Positions 29,601 to 44,600 of a stretch of 64,000 nucleotides of DNA are shown here, in pieces; position 1 is the first letter of the stretch, and each line of letters starts with the position of its first letter. Source of the DNA: Rhizaria sp. SCN 62-66. Taxonomy: Eukaryota; Rhizaria, unplaced. The notes beneath the pieces were generated by a model. The model saw only the letters and a program-made list of their open reading frames with translations. It did not search any database and was not told the origin of the DNA. The translations under genes and the position numbers were made by a program. The DNA lies in NCBI GenBank assembly GCA_001724265.1, contig MEDY01000660.1:156567-220566 (forward strand). Reading direction: 5' to 3'.

Positions 29601-32600
29601 GACGGAGCACCTCCGCGCGCGCGTCGACACGGCCGCCGTCTTCGACGACTGGGTTAAGGCCGCGCTCGCGGTCCGCGGCTCCGTGTCCGCCGAGGCTGAG
29701 AGCGTGTTCTCGCTCGCCGATCCCGCAACGGCCGCGCTGACGGGCGCCGTGGCAAACCCGTCCGCCGTGGTGACCATCGACTTCGACATGCGCCTCGTGC
29801 CCCTGGTTAAAGAGGCCCGCCTCCTGGGCAAGCTCGTCGGGCGCGTGCCGTACGACGTCGTCGAGCTGACCCGCGAGGCCAAGGCCAAGCACTCGGCCGC
29901 CATGCGCCTCCGCGACGCGCTGGCGATCTACGCGCGCACCGCCGAGGCCGCGCGCAGCAACAACAAGCTCACGCTGCTCGTCGCTCAGGCGCAGCGCTCG
30001 GTGCAGACGTTGCTGGTCGACAACGCGCGCGTGCGCTGGGACTCGGGCCGCCTCGAGGCCGTCGTGGCGGCTATTGCGCAGCGCGCGCTCGAGTTCGAGG
30101 AGCAGACGCGCGACTTGGCGGTCAAGATCGCGCAGATCGACGCCTTCCTGCTCGCGCTCAAGACGCAGAAGCCGTCGCTGGAGCTGTTCAAAAACACGCT
30201 CGCGGGCGCGCAGGCGCTCGTCGACGCCATCGACAAGGCCCTGCCTGCGGGATATGTGAACATGGTCATGTGGGTCGACTCGCTCAACGAGGCCTTCGAG
30301 GCCGCCTTCGCCGCTCGGTACGTTCCTTTTTAGAAAGCAAAAACAAGATATCTCAATGACAGTTCGGTTTCATTGTCTTAATGTGTATTATTATATCAAA
30401 TGTTACACTTATTTTGATCTTTGTGTTATTTAATTTTTGATTCTTTTCTCTCTTTCTCACAAACATCTATCTACATTGCCCGCAATCGTTTTTTTATTCG
30501 ACTCCACAGCATGCGCGGCGTGCTGCGCATCTGGGCGCGCGCGCTGCCGAAGCAGTGCGTGGACCCGTCCTCCTACGGCCCGGGCGAGGACGACTCTGAC
30601 TCGGACTCCGACTCCGACGACGCCCCCGACGCCGCGAGCGCTGCGGCCACGAACGAGAGCGACAGCAGCGCGCTGACTCTGTTCGGTGAGCGCACGGCCG
30701 CGGCGCCCAAGGACGCGCTGAAGAAGGCCGACATGGCGTTCCTGGCCCCGCTCAAGCACGCTCTCGAGGTGCGGCAGCAGTCGTTCGTGGTGGAGCCGCC
30801 GCTGTCGTACGCCGTGCTCAAGATGCGCAGCGAGCTTGACCGCTGGCTTTCGCTGTTGGCTGATCTCCCGCACCTGCAGTGCTTTGCGCACACCAGCATG
30901 CTCGACCCGCGCGCGCTCGCACAGCGGACCTTCTCCTCGGTGTTCCCTCACCTGGCGCCCGCAGACCTGGCGCTGTGCACCAGTGCAATTAACGCCATCG
31001 CGGCTAAGGCCGAGAGCTACACCCAGCAGTGGCTCGGCTTCCAGGTGCGTTTTATCGCTAAAACACGGTTCATACTTTATAATCTTGTACCCGCAAGTTG
31101 ACCCTTAGATATCTTATGTTAGTTGCATTAAATTGCAACATTGTAGCATGGTTTATTTGAATTTCATTGCACTCACATTTTCCTTGCCGATTGCCTCATT
31201 TTGTTCCTTGCACACACACACGCAGGCTCTCTGGGACCTCGACGTCGCGGCTGTTACCAACGACCTCGGCAGCGACATCCCCCGCTGGGAGCGCCTGCTG
31301 ATGGACCTCCGCAAGTCCGGTGGCAACATCGAGGGCCCTGCGCAGGTGCAGTTCGGCCCCGTCGTTGTCCAGGTACGTTCTATGACGTTTAAAAGCGCAT
31401 TGCTGTTATGATGCTAAACGAACATGTGATATCATCTAAGTGGGACGCAACATGTTGTAATTATGTTGCATTCTGTCTTATATCGGGTATCTAACATCTA
31501 TTGTCTTTATATTCCTCTTTTTGTCCACTCTCGCGCAGGTTGACACGATCCAGACCAAGATCGCGGGCAAGTTCGAGTCCGTTCGCAAGGACTTCACCGG
31601 CCGCCTCGTGGCCATGCTCTCTGGCACGCTGCAGGCGCTCTACAACGAGGTCTCTGCGGGCCGCAAGCAGCTCGAGGAGATGAACTTTGACCTCAGCACG
31701 ACTGCCGAGGTGATCCGCTCTATCACGTCGCTCCAGGTATGTCATCACCGAGTGTAACGAAACCACTGAAATATGCTTAGTCTGTCTGATAAAGCGCATT
31801 TCACGCTAAAAACCAATGAATCATGATCAATTACATGTGTTTTCATGTGCAATTATTGTTACTCATATGGAACACCTTTCTTCATCTTTTTGCATAGGAG
31901 CTCACTGAGAAGCTGCAGTCGTGGCAGACCCAAGCCGAGGCTGGTAAGCGCGTCGAGACTCTGATCCAGCGCCAGCGCTTTGTGCTGCCGGCCGACTGGT
32001 TCCCCGCAGACCGTGTGCTTAACGAGCTGGCCCAGTTCGTGCAGGTCCACGCGGCGCGCCTCGCCAAGCTCAGGGAGGACTCACCCAAGATCCAGGTACG
32101 GACATATCTATTGGCACTCGCAATATATCAAAATATCGGCAATCTATTTTTTGAGGCCACAAACACAGATGTTTAATTATCAAAGTATACTTTGACAAGA
32201 TTCTGCATATATCATCTCACATTCTTCATTGCATGCTCTGTGTTCACCCTCTACAGGCCAAGGTCGCGGACGAGGAGCTGGCGCTGGACGCGCGCGTCAA
32301 GGCTGCGCACGCGGACTGGAAGGCACAACGGCCCGTGCAGGCGGACCTGGACCACGCCGTGGTTATCCACGTGCTTACGGTCTTCGACGGCCGCCTGTCG
32401 CAGCTCGAGGAGTCGGTGGCGATGCTGTTGGCCGCCAAGAAGGCGCTCTCGATGCCGCCGTCGTCTACTCTCGACGAGGACATGCGTCTGGTGGCCGCGA
32501 TCCGCGAGGAGATGTCGGGTCTGCGCGCGATCTGGGACATCCTCGCCGTGTACTGGCAGGCCATGGACAAGGTCGGCGAGATCAAGGTCAAGGACGCCGT

Positions 32601-35600
32601 CATCCTCGAGATCCGCCGCGAGATGTCGGCCATCCTCGACAAGGTCAACGCGCTGCCCGCCGATCTGCGCTCGTACTCGGCATACGAGCGCACGCGCACG
32701 GTGGTTAAGGAGCGCATGGGCTCGCACGCGCTCATCGCCGACTGCTGCACGCCGTTCTTGCGGCCCAAGCACCAGCGCCAAATCCTCAAGGACATTGGTT
32801 TCCCCCAGCTGCAGTGGGCGGACCTCTCGGTTGGGCACCTCTGGACGCGCGACAAGGACCTGGTGCTGAAGAAGGTGCGCGCCGTGCTGGAGCAGGCGCA
32901 GGGTGAGGCCGCGCTGGAGGAGTTCATCAACGAGCTCTCGGCCAAGTGGGCCGAGACGGCGTTTGAGACGTTCGAGTATCAGCAGGGCAAGTGCCCGCTC
33001 ATTCGCAACTGGGAGCAGGTCTTCGAGCTGGTGGCCTCGAACCTCTCGGACCTCTCCGCGATGAAGCAGTCGCCCTTCTTCCCGGCCTTCGAGCGCGACG
33101 CGGGCATCTGGGAGACGTTCCTCAACAACACGCAGGCGCTGCTCGACGTGTTTATCGAGGTTCAGCGCCGCTGGGTGTACCTCGAGGGCATCTTCAACAA
33201 CTCGACCGACGTGCAGACGCAGCTGCAGGCGCAGTACCGCAAGTTCAAGACGTTCGACCGCGACTTTATCCAGACGATGCGCGAGGTCAAGGCCGCGCCG
33301 CTCGTCAACCGCTGGGCCACGGCCGACAAGGTCCTCACGGAGCGGCTCGAGCGCGACCTGGAGACGCTCAACATGATCCAGAAGGCGCTGGGCGAGTACC
33401 TCGAGACGCAGCGCCAGGCGTTCCCGCGCTTCTACTTCGTCGGTGACGAAGACCTGCTCGAGATCGTGGGCAACGCCAAGAACCCTGCCAAGATCATGCG
33501 GCACCTGGTCAAGATGTTCGCCGGCATCGCGGGGCTGACGATGAGCGAGGACGGCACGACTCTCACGGCGATGGTGTCGCGCGAGGGCGAGACCGTGGCG
33601 TTCAAGCGCCACATCGAGCTCAAGGACCACACGTCGGTTCAGTCGCTGCTGTCCCGCGTGGAGCTCGAGATGCGCGCCACGCTGTGCCTGCTGCTCAAGG
33701 ACGCGCTCGGCCTCACGCTGGGCCGCGGCGCGGAGCCTAACGCGTACTTCGCGTGGATCGACCAGTACCCGAGTCAGATCGCGCTGCTGGCGACGCAGGT
33801 GCAGTGGTCCGAGCTTGTCGACACGACCCTTGAGAACAAGGCATCGCTGGCACCCGTTCTGACCGAGATTGAGCGCCGCCTGCTCTGGCTCGCGGACCGC
33901 ATCCTGCTGCCCGACGTGAAGCAGGACGCGCGCCGCAAGTACGAACAGCTCATCACCGAGCTCGTGTACCAGCGCGACACCGTGCGCCTGCTCATCGACG
34001 ACAAGGTTGTCTCGCGCACCGACTTCACGTGGCTCTCGCAGCCGCGGTTCTACTTCTCTAAGACCTTCTCAGCGGTCGGCGGCGTGTCGACCGAGGCCGT
34101 GATGACCGCGCTCGAGGTCCGCATGTCGCGCGCCGTGTTCCACTACGGTTTCGAGTACCTGGGCATCACCGAGAAGCTTGTCCAGACGCCGCTGACCACC
34201 AAGGCCTACCTCACGCTCGCTGAGGCTCTGCACATGCGCATGGGTGGCAACCCGTTCGGCCCCGCCGGCACAGGCAAGACCGAGACCGTCAAGGCGCTCG
34301 GTGGCCTGCTCGGCCGCTTCGTGCTCGTGTTCAACTGCGACGAGGCGTTCGACCTCCAGGCCATGGGCCGCATCTTCGTCGGCCTCTGTCAGTGCGGCGC
34401 TTGGGGCTGCTTTGACGAGTTCAACCGTCTTCAGGTACGGAACATAATCTCTTTTATTATATTCACTTTCTTTAAGTGTTGAATGTCCTCATTTTGATTC
34501 CTTTTTATGTGATCAGATCTTAATTTTCCCACAACAACTCACCAATCTCTTTCTCTTCTTGCTTTGTTCGACAACTATAGGAGCGCATCCTGTCCGCGGT
34601 GTCGCAGCAGATCCTCACGATCCAGACCGGCCTGCAGGAGCAGTCTGCCGAGATTGCCCTCCTGGGCTCGCAGGTCAAGCTGCACCCCCAGGTCGGTCTG
34701 TTCGTGACGATGAACCCCGGCTACGCGGGCCGCTCGAACCTGCCCGACAACCTCAAGCAGCTCTTCCGCTCGCTGGCCATGATCCAGCCCAACACGGTCC
34801 TCATCTCGCAGGTCATGCTCTACGCGCAGGGCTTCCGCACCGCCGAGGCGCTGTCCTCCAAGATCGTGCTACTGTTCAAGCTCTGCAACGACCAGCTGTC
34901 CTCGCAGTCGCACTACGACTTCGGCCTCCGCGCGCTCAAGTCCGTGCTGCGCTCCGCCGGCGCCCTCAAGCGCGCGGCACTCGCGCTCACGGCGGCCCCC
35001 GCATCGGGCGACACTGACGAGGCCAAGACCGACTCGACGGCCGTCAGCACGGCGACCGTGGGCGCGGACCAGGAGGAGGACGAGCTCAAGCTGCTCGTGC
35101 GCGCGCTCTGCACCTCTCTCGTCCCCAAGCTGGTGCAGCCCGACGTGGTGCTTTTCTCGACGCTGCTGACCGCCGTGTTCCCCACCGCGCGCGTGGCGCC
35201 GCCCTCGGCCGACGCGCTGCGCCGCGCCGTGGTGAACACCGCGACCTCGCTCGACTACCGGCTCCGGCCCGAGTCGGCGTGGGTGGACAAGCTGCTACAG
35301 CTGCGCCAGGTGCTGACGATGTCGCACGGCGTCATCCTCGTCGGCCCGCCCGGCTCCGGCAAGAGCAAGGGTTGGAACGTGCTGCGCGAGGCGATGCAGG
35401 TCGTCGAGGGGGAGAAGATTTCCGCCCACGTCGTCGACCCCAAGGCCATCTCCAAGGAGGCCCTCTTCGGCAAGCTCGACAACACCACGATGGAGTGGAC
35501 CGACGGTGTGTTCACGCACTTACTCCGCAAGATCTTGGACAACCAGCACGGCGAGATGTCGCGTCAGCACTGGCTTGTTTTCGACGGCGACGTCGACCCC

Positions 35601-38600
35601 GAGTGGGCCGAAAACCTCAACTCCGTACTCGACGACAACAAGCTTCTCACACTGCCCAACGGCGAGCGTCTCGCGTTGACCGACAACATCCGGCTGCTGT
35701 TCGAGTGCCAGGACCTCAAGCACGCGACCCCGGCCACGGTGTCCCGCTGCGGCATGGTGTGGTTCTCGGAGCAGGTCGTGCCTCCGCTGTCGCTGGCGTG
35801 GTCTTCACTCGCCGACTTGGCCGTCGGCCCCATCCCCGGCGTGCCGCCCGCCGTCGCCGCGCGCTGGCGGCCCCTGCGCGAGCGCGCCGTCAAGAGCGCC
35901 GCCCCGCACCTCGTCAACGGCTATGGCATGGCTGACCTGGCCGCGCTGATCGAGGCCCACAACAGCCGCGGCCTCGCGCCCAGCGCTAACCCCAACGCCA
36001 GCTCCAACTCGAACGCCGCGGGCGCGAGCGCGACTGCTGCTGCGGCCGCTGTGAACAGCGACCTGAACCAGGACGCACCCGCCGAGGGCTCGTCGTTTGT
36101 GCTGCGCGCGCTGGACTGGGCGCTGCAGCAGCACCCGATCATGGACCTCTCGAAGCAGGGCTTCCTGCGCGCGTTCCTGTCGCTGCTGCAGGGCGCCTTG
36201 GCGAAGCTTATCGACCACTCCGAGGCCAACTCGACGTTCCCGCTCACCGACGGGCAGATCGACGAGTACATCATGCGCGCCGTCGTCTTCGCCGCTATTT
36301 GGGGCTTCGGCGGCGCCATGTCGCTTGCAGACCGCAACGTCTACGTGGCAGAGCTGCCCCAGTTTGCCACGGGTATGTCCGCGTCGCTCCCTTTCCCGTC
36401 GGCGCCGGGCGCGTCGCTGATCGACGCCGACAACGTGCTCGCGCCCAACGGCTCCAGCTCCTGGGGCTCGTACCAGGACCGCGTGATCCCGCCCGAGCTC
36501 GACCCGCAGACGCTGCTCAACGCGTCCCACGTCATCGACACGGCCGACACGTACAAGCACACGGATGTCATCTCGAGCTGGATCGCCGCGCGCCAGTCCG
36601 TCCTCCTCTGCGGTCCCCCCGGTACGTTTCAGAACAAGAGCTATTCAGACATTTTTAATTCTTTATATTCTTTTTTAAATCGATTTCTCTCTCTATTTGT
36701 GTTGAAATATTCATTTTCATGAAACTGCCCACTAAATAATTTTTTAAATACTTTTCCTTGTTTCTTTAACTGCAAACTTCTAGGTTCCGGTAAGTCGATG
36801 ACCCTGTCTGCCGTGATGCGCGCCCAGTCCAACGTGGAGCTGGTGACGCTCAACTTTTCCTCGACCACGACTCCGCAGCTGCTGCTGCGCACGCTGGCGC
36901 TGAGCACCACCACAGAGCGCACCCCACAGGGCCTGGTGATGAAGCCCTCGGTGCGCGGCCAGTGGCTTGTCATCTTCTGCGACGAGATCAACCTGCCCGC
37001 GGCCGACAAGTACGACACGCAGGCCGTGGTGACGCTGATGCGCCAGATGATCGAGCACGGTGGGTACTGGGACCCGGCTGAGCTCTGCTTCGTTAAGCTC
37101 GAGAACATCCAGATCATCGGCGCCTGCAATCCGCCCACGGACGCGGGCCGCGTCGCGCTGTCGCCGCGCTTCCTGCGCCACTGCCCGCTGCTCTTCGTCG
37201 ACTTCCCGTCGCCGCAATCGCTCGAGGTTATTTACGGCGCCTTCGCCAAGGCGCTGCTGAAGCTCGCGTCGCCCGCGGTGCGCCAGATGCACGGCCCGCT
37301 GACCTCGGCCATGGTTGACGTCTACCTGCGCGCGCAGAAGACGTACACGCCCGATCAGCAGGCGCACTATGTGTACTCGCCGCGTGAGCTCTCGCGCTGG
37401 GTGCGCGCGCTGTACGAGGCCTTCTCGGGCTTCCACAAGCAGGGCGTATCAGGCGGCGTCGAGGACGCCGACTCGCTAGTGCGGCTGTGGGCCCACGAGG
37501 CGCTGCGCCTGTTCCAGGACAGGCTCGTGACCGAGGAGGAGCGCGAGAAGATGGACGACATCATCAACCAGGTACGACTATGTTTCCGTATAAGACATTT
37601 AAAAAAAATAACGTGTGTTTTCTTTCTTTAGTTTGCGTTTGCATGGCCATTTCCTCACTCTGTTTCATCTCAATCAATGCTTTTGTTCCGTTTTTGCTCT
37701 CTTTCAGGTGGCGTACCAGCACTTCCCGACGATCTCCTCGGCGGCGCTCAAGCGGCCGATCCTCTACTCCGACTGGTTGGCGAGCACATACGCACCCGTC
37801 GGCCAGGACGAGCTGCGCGAGTACGTCAAGCACCGCCTGAAGGTCTTCTACGAGGAGGAGCTGGACGTCAAGCTGGTGCTGTTCGACGAGGTGTTGGAGC
37901 ACATCCTGCGTATCGACCGTATCCTCAAGCAGCCGCTCGGCCACGCGCTACTCGTCGGTACCTCAGGCTCCGGCAAGACCATTCTGTCGCGCTTTGTCGC
38001 CTGGATGAACAACATGCAGGCGTGCCAGATCAAGGTGCACAAGAACTACACGTCGACCGACTTCGACAAGGACCTCCGCGCCATGCTGCTGCGCGCCGGC
38101 TGCAAGAACACCAAGATCTGCTTCATTTTCGACGAGTCCAACGCCGTGTCGACCGCGTTCCTGGAGCGCATGAACTGTCTGCTCGCGTCCGGCGAGGTCC
38201 CTGGTCTGTTCGAGGGGCCTGACTACCAGGCCCTCATGCAGGAGTGCCGCGAGGCCGCGCGCAGGGACAACTGGTCCGCCGAATCACAGGTACGCTCTCA
38301 AACAACTCTTTGCTAACAAAGCGTTGTTTTTCACTTTATGGATGATAGATTCTGCATGTTTCTATGATGTGTGCTCAGGTTTGATTACTGTTTCAATGTT
38401 TGTTTTACCACAACATGCTTATTTTCACGACACTGTCTTTCTTTTGCTTTTATTAATAGGCGAACGAGGGTGAGCTGTACAAGACCTTCATCGGCTTCGT
38501 GCAGCGCAACCTGCACGTCGTCTTCACGATGAACCCCGCCAACGACGACTTCGACAACCGCGCCGCGACGTCCCCCGCGCTCTTCAACCGCTGCGTCATC

Positions 38601-41600
38601 GACTGGATGGGCGAGTGGTCCTCTTCCGCGCTCTACCAGGTACGTGTTCTGCAAATTTGAACAGCATATATCGCATTATTTGTTTGAAAAATTAAGGAAG
38701 CACATCTAAACACCACTTTACTATGTTAACACCTTTATCTCACATGTCGACTCCATTTTCATCCTGTTTTTTTTCTCTTTGCACCCCGCGCAGGTCGGCG
38801 CCGAGTTCACCCAGAACCTCGACTTCGCCGGCTGCGCCGCCTACGCCAACGCGGCGCACGCGGCCCTCACCGGCACCGCGAGCAGCACCGAGTACAACGA
38901 GGCTGACTTGCGCGAGGCGGTGGTGCAAAACCTCGTCCACGTCCACGAGAGCGTCCACAAGGCCTGCAAGCGCCTCGCCAAGGAGCAACAGGTACGCAGA
39001 TCTCGCGATATGTCAAATCGAACGAAGAACAACTTAAGCTTAAGAAACCCAATTTTTGCTCATTTTTGTGTTTAAACGTAATGTCTCACCTTTTTCTTTT
39101 CATTTGCAACTTTTCAATTTGAATTTCGCTTCATTTTTGCGCAGGGCCGCACGACGTACGTGACGCCGCGTCACTACCTGGACCTGATCTCCCAGTACCG
39201 GCGCATGTTCAAGTCGAAGCAGGAGCAGCTGCGCGAGCAGCAGCGCCACCTCACCACGGGCCTGCGCAAGCTGACGGAGACGCAGGAGCAGGTGCAGGAG
39301 ATGCAGGGGATGCTGCGGCTCAAGGACGTGGAGCTACAGGAGAAGGAGAAGAAGGCCAACGAGCAGCTGGAGCAGATGATGGCGGGCCGCAAGGAGGCCG
39401 AGGCGAAGCAGAAGGACGCCGAGGCGCTCGAGGCCAAGATTCGCGACAAGGCCGTCGCCATCAACGCGCGCAAGGCCGAGGTGCAGTCCTCGCTCGACAA
39501 GGCCATGCCCGCGGTCCTCGAAGCCAAGTCCTCCGTCTCCGGCATCAACAAGACGGACCTGGACCAGGTGACGCGCTTCGCGAACCCGCCGGCGATGGTC
39601 AAGATGACGATGGAGGCCGTGTGCGCGATCATGGGCGAGAAGAGCAAGGAGTGGAACGACCTCAAGGCCTTCATGCGCAAGGGCGACTTTATCAAGGCCG
39701 TGACGTCCTATGACATCGACGCGCTGCCGCTTAAGGTGCGCCAGATGATCGACAAGGAGTACTTGCCGAAGCCCGAGTTCACGTTCGAGCGCGTCAACCA
39801 GGCCTCGAAGGCGTGCGGCCCGCTTGTGCAATGGGTGCGCTCACTCATCACGTACGCGGGCATCAAGGACTCGATCGGCCCGCTCACGGCCGAGCTGGCC
39901 GCGCTCGAGGCGCAGCAGGCGGAGCTCCAGACCGAGCTCGCCAACCTCCGCGCGCTGCAGGAGCAGCTCAATGTTCGACTGGAGGAGTACCGCGCCGAGT
40001 ACGCGGCGCTGATCGGCGAGGCGCAGGCCATTAAGACGGCGATGGAGGACACCAAGAAGAAGGTGACGCGCTCCGTGGCGCTGCTCGGCAACCTCGGCTC
40101 GGAGCGCGAGCGCTGGGAGACGGACCAGAAGGGCTACAACGGACAGCTCGCTACCGTGCTCGGCGACTGCATCCTCGCGGCAGGCTTCCTCGCCTACATT
40201 GGATACTTCAACCAGACGTACCGCAGCCTGCTCACGAGCTCCTGGCGCGAGTGTTTGGCGCGCCACCGCGTGCCGACCAGCTCCGAGACGGGCGCGGGCA
40301 AGGCCGGCAAGGACGGCAAGCCCGCGCAGGGCGGGTTCAACATCGTCGACTACATGTCGACGGCTAAGGAGCGCCTGCAGTGGGGCGCCAACGCGCTGCC
40401 GACGGACGACCTCTCGATGGAGAACGGCGTCATCCTCGGCAACTTCCACCGCTACCCGCTCGTGATCGACCCCAGCGGCCAGGCCACGGCGTTCCTCATG
40501 AAGCAGTACGCGGAGCGCAAGATCTTGCGCACGTCGTTCCTCGACAACAACTTCCTTAAGAACCTCGAGTCGGCGCTCCGCTTCGGCAACGCGCTGCTGT
40601 GTGAGGACGTCGAGAACATTGACCCCGTGCTCAACCCCGTCCTCAACCAGGTACGCTTTGCTCACAATTATTCAATGCATATACCTCATTACTTTTATTT
40701 CTGATCGTCAAATTTATACTTTTAAATGCTATCATCATCACTCATATCTTATAACACGTTCTTTTTCTTCGTTTCGCTTCACATCAAACGCGTAGGAAAT
40801 CACGCGCACGGGCGGCCGCGTCATGGTCACCGTCGGCGACAAGGCCATCGACCTGTCCCCGTCCTTCGTCATCTTCCTGGCGACGCGCAACCCGCTGGCG
40901 CACTTCACGCCCGACCTGTGCTCGCGTGTCACGCTGGTGAACTTCTCCGTCACGCCCGCCTCGCTGGCGGCGCAGTGCCTCACGCGCGCGCTCCAGGCCG
41001 AGCGGCCCGAGGTGGACCGCAAGCGCACCGAGCTCATGCGGCTGCAGTCGGAGTTCCGCGTGCGGCTGCGCTCGCTCGAGGACGGGCTGTTGGACGCGCT
41101 CACCGCGGTCGAAGGCAACATCCTTGACGACGAGAAGGTCATCACCTCGCTCGAGACTCTCAAGAAGGAGTCCGGCGAGACGCAGCAGAAGCTGCAGGAC
41201 AGCGAAAAGGTTATGGGTGAGCTCGCCGAGGCCTCGGAGGTGTTCCGCCCCTTCGCCAACGCGTGCTCGTCCATCTATTTCACGCTCGAGCGCCTCGGCA
41301 ACTCGCACTTCCTCTACCAGTTCTCGCTGTCCTTCTTCTTCGCCATCGTTGGGCGCGTGCTCGAGTGCCCCTCGTTCCCCGCCAAGGCCACCGCCAACGG
41401 CAGCCCCGCGAGCAGCAGCAGCGCGCTGACCGCGACGATGAAGGCGGCCGGCATCGACACGCGCCTACTCAACGCGAGGCTGCTCGACTCGCTGCCGGCC
41501 GAGAAGCCCGTCCACGCCGCCAACACGGCCGACACGGCGCGGTCCATCGCGCAGCTCGTGTGTCCGCTCGTGGCGCTGACCTTCGCCCGCGTCTCGCGCG

Positions 41601-44600
41601 CGCTGCTCAACGACACGCGCGCAGTCGTCGCCATGCGGCTCGCGCAGATCTTGCTCGAGGCGCTGCTGCCCGCACAGGCCGTGGCCGCCGCCGGCGCCGC
41701 GGCTGGGCTGGGCGGCGACGGCGACGTTGTCGACTTCCTGCTCCGCGGCCGCCTCAGCGCCAAGACCAAGGAGCGTCTCGCCACCAACGCCAGCCTCACG
41801 GCCGCCGCCGCGACGTCCGTGGCCGCGGTGCGCGGCGTGGCGGGCAAGCTGGGCATCAACGCCGTGTCGCTCGAGGGGCTGGAGCAGCTCGTCGCGCTGC
41901 CCGCGTTCGCGCAGCTGGCGGGCCACATGCAGGCCAACGCCGACCGCTGGACGCGCTTCATCACGCCAGAGGTACGTAGTAAAAGAATCTCTCTTTGTTC
42001 TTTGTTTAACTGAAATGGCATCTTCAATTTGATTTTTAACATATATTCGCTATTTATCTTTATTTTATTCCCAATTCCTCACATTATATTACGACATATC
42101 GCTACTTTGTTTCTTTCTCACTCTTTAGGCGTTCGCTGAGGAGGAGGCCGCCAAGACCGCCGCCTCCGGCGTCGACGCCGCCGGCTCCGTCGACACCGAG
42201 GCCTCCGTGCCGGCCGGCTGGGAGACGGGCGCGAGCTCTGCGGGCCTGAGCCAGCTGGCGGCGCACACGGCGCTGTGCCGCGCGCTGCGCCCCGACGCTG
42301 TGCCCGGACTGCTGCGCGGCATGGTGAGCGAGGTGCTCGGCGACGGCTTCATGGGTCTCGCGGCCGGCGTCTCGAGTCCCGAGGAGCTGGAGCAGCTCGT
42401 GACGACCGAGGCCAGCGCGCACATCCCCATCCTGCTCGTGTCGCAGCAGGGCTTCGACCCCAGCGCCCGCGTCGACGCGCTGGCCGGCGCCAAGCAGCGC
42501 CAGCTGGGCCCCGCCGCCTTCAGCTACACCGCGCTGGCCATGGGCTCGCCCGAAGGATACGACCAGGTACGGCTGAGCAGGATTTATCACTACTATGCAC
42601 ATTGACAATTCATCACTGAATTTATTTATTTTATGATGGTATATATAATCCTCTTTGCGCCAAATCGCTCACATGTATCTTATATCGTCACCGTGCTTTG
42701 TGTGCTTTTTTTGTTTGTTTTTGTTTTCACTTTTAGGCCGACCTGGCGATCAACCAGGCGGCCAAGAAGGGCCACTGGGTGCTGCTGCGCAACGTGCACA
42801 TGGCGCCCGAGTGGCTCGGCCTGCTCGAGAAGCGGCTGCACCGCATGACGCCCCACGCCTCGTTCCGCCTCTTCCTCTCGGCCGAGCTGCACCCCAAGCT
42901 GCCCAGCTCGCTGCTGCGCCAGTCCGCGCTCGTGCTGTACGAGGCTCCCAAGGGCGTCAAGGCGTCGCTGCTCAAGACGCTCTCCGCGGGCGGCGTGCTC
43001 ACAAAGGCGCGCGTTGAGGCCGCGCCCGCCGAACGCGGCCGGCTCCACTTCCTGCTCGCCTGGCTCCACGCAGTCATCGTTGAGCGCAGGCGCTACGCCC
43101 CCGTCGGGTGGCTCAAGCCCTTCGAGTTTTCCGAGAACGACCAGGTACGATCTAAAAAGCGAAACAGAAGGATCAATTCCGACAAAATAGTAATTTCATA
43201 TCTTTCATTGTCACGTTTTCTAACTCTTCGTTGTATGCCTTCACTTCCGCTAATTTTTCATTTGCGCTCCACAGGTTTGCGCCCACGCTGTCGTCGACGG
43301 CTGGGTGTCTGACATGGCGCAGGGCCGCCACAATGTGCCGCCCTCGCAGCTGCCGTGGCCGGCGCTGCGCACCGTGCTCTCGCAGGTCGTCTACGGCGGC
43401 CGCGTCGACAACGTCTTCGACGGCGAGCGCCTCTCGGCCCTCGTCTCGGGCGTCTTCACGCCCCAGGCCTACGGCCACGCGTTCCCTCTGTGTTCCCGCA
43501 CCGTCAACGGCGTCACCACGCCGCTGCTGACGGCGCCCGAGGGCTCGACGCTTGAGGCCTTCCTGGCCTGGGCGCAGGCGCTGCCCGACCAGCTCTCGCC
43601 CGAGGTGCTGGGGTTGCCCGCCAACGCGGAGAAGCTGCTCCTTGTAACCGCCGGCGCCGCCATGTGCAGCACCATGCTCGAGCTGCAGGTACGTGCCATC
43701 ACATTACTAACTTTTCGAACGACGACGTGTCAATTTTATTTCATGGTTTTTACTTACTCACTCCTACATGTCTTTGTTCTCTTTATTTGCTTCCGCGTCG
43801 CCCTACAGGACCTCGAGGAGACCCCCGCCGACTCCTCGTCCTCCGCCTCGTCCTCGTCCGAGGACGCAGACCCCACGAGCCCTGTCGCCGCGGCCTCCGC
43901 GAGCAGCCGGCCCGCGTGGGCGATCGCGCTGGAGACGAGCGCGCGCGAGTGGTCGGCTAAGCTTGCGGCCATGACTAGCGGCATCACGCTCCCGCCCGTT
44001 CTGGCAGCCGCAGACTCTGCGGCCGACAGCGGCGGCAGTAGCGCGGACACGACGAGCGCGGCGCTGTCGCTCAAGCTGCAGCACCCCGTCTTCCGCTGCC
44101 TGTACCGCGAGTGGACGCTGTGCCGCCACCTCGCCGCGATCGTGCAGCGCGACCTCACGCGCGCGCTCTCGGTCCTCCGTGGCGACTCGCGCGCCGACGG
44201 CGCGTTCACCAAGGACGTGCTGTCCGCGCTGCAGGTCGACCAGCTCCCGCTGCCGTGGCGCGCCTTCTCGGGGCTCAAGACGCTCGCACTGAGCGCCGTC
44301 TCACCCGCGCTCTTCGTTACCAACGTCGGCGCGCGCTGGGTCCAGCTCGCCCGCCTTGTGTCCGCCTTCTTCGGCGCCGAGTCTGACCCCGCGGCGGCCG
44401 CTGCGGCGCTGCCCCCCGTCTGGCTCGGCGGCCTCTTCGCCCCCGAGGCCTTCGTCGCCGCCACGCGTCAGGTACGACTTGATTCCACTTGTGATAGTTA
44501 TATTTTATTAAATCTTCTTTTAGTTTATTTTATTTTGATGCTTATTTTCCGAGATGTACCAACGAGATAACACAATGCCAACTTGCTCACTTTTCTTCCT

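Noticed and set aside
32251-33630. 459-residue minus-strand ORF within dynein exon 11
   Set aside because: It is the antisense of conserved dynein linker and motor sequence; the length comes from GC-rich codons.
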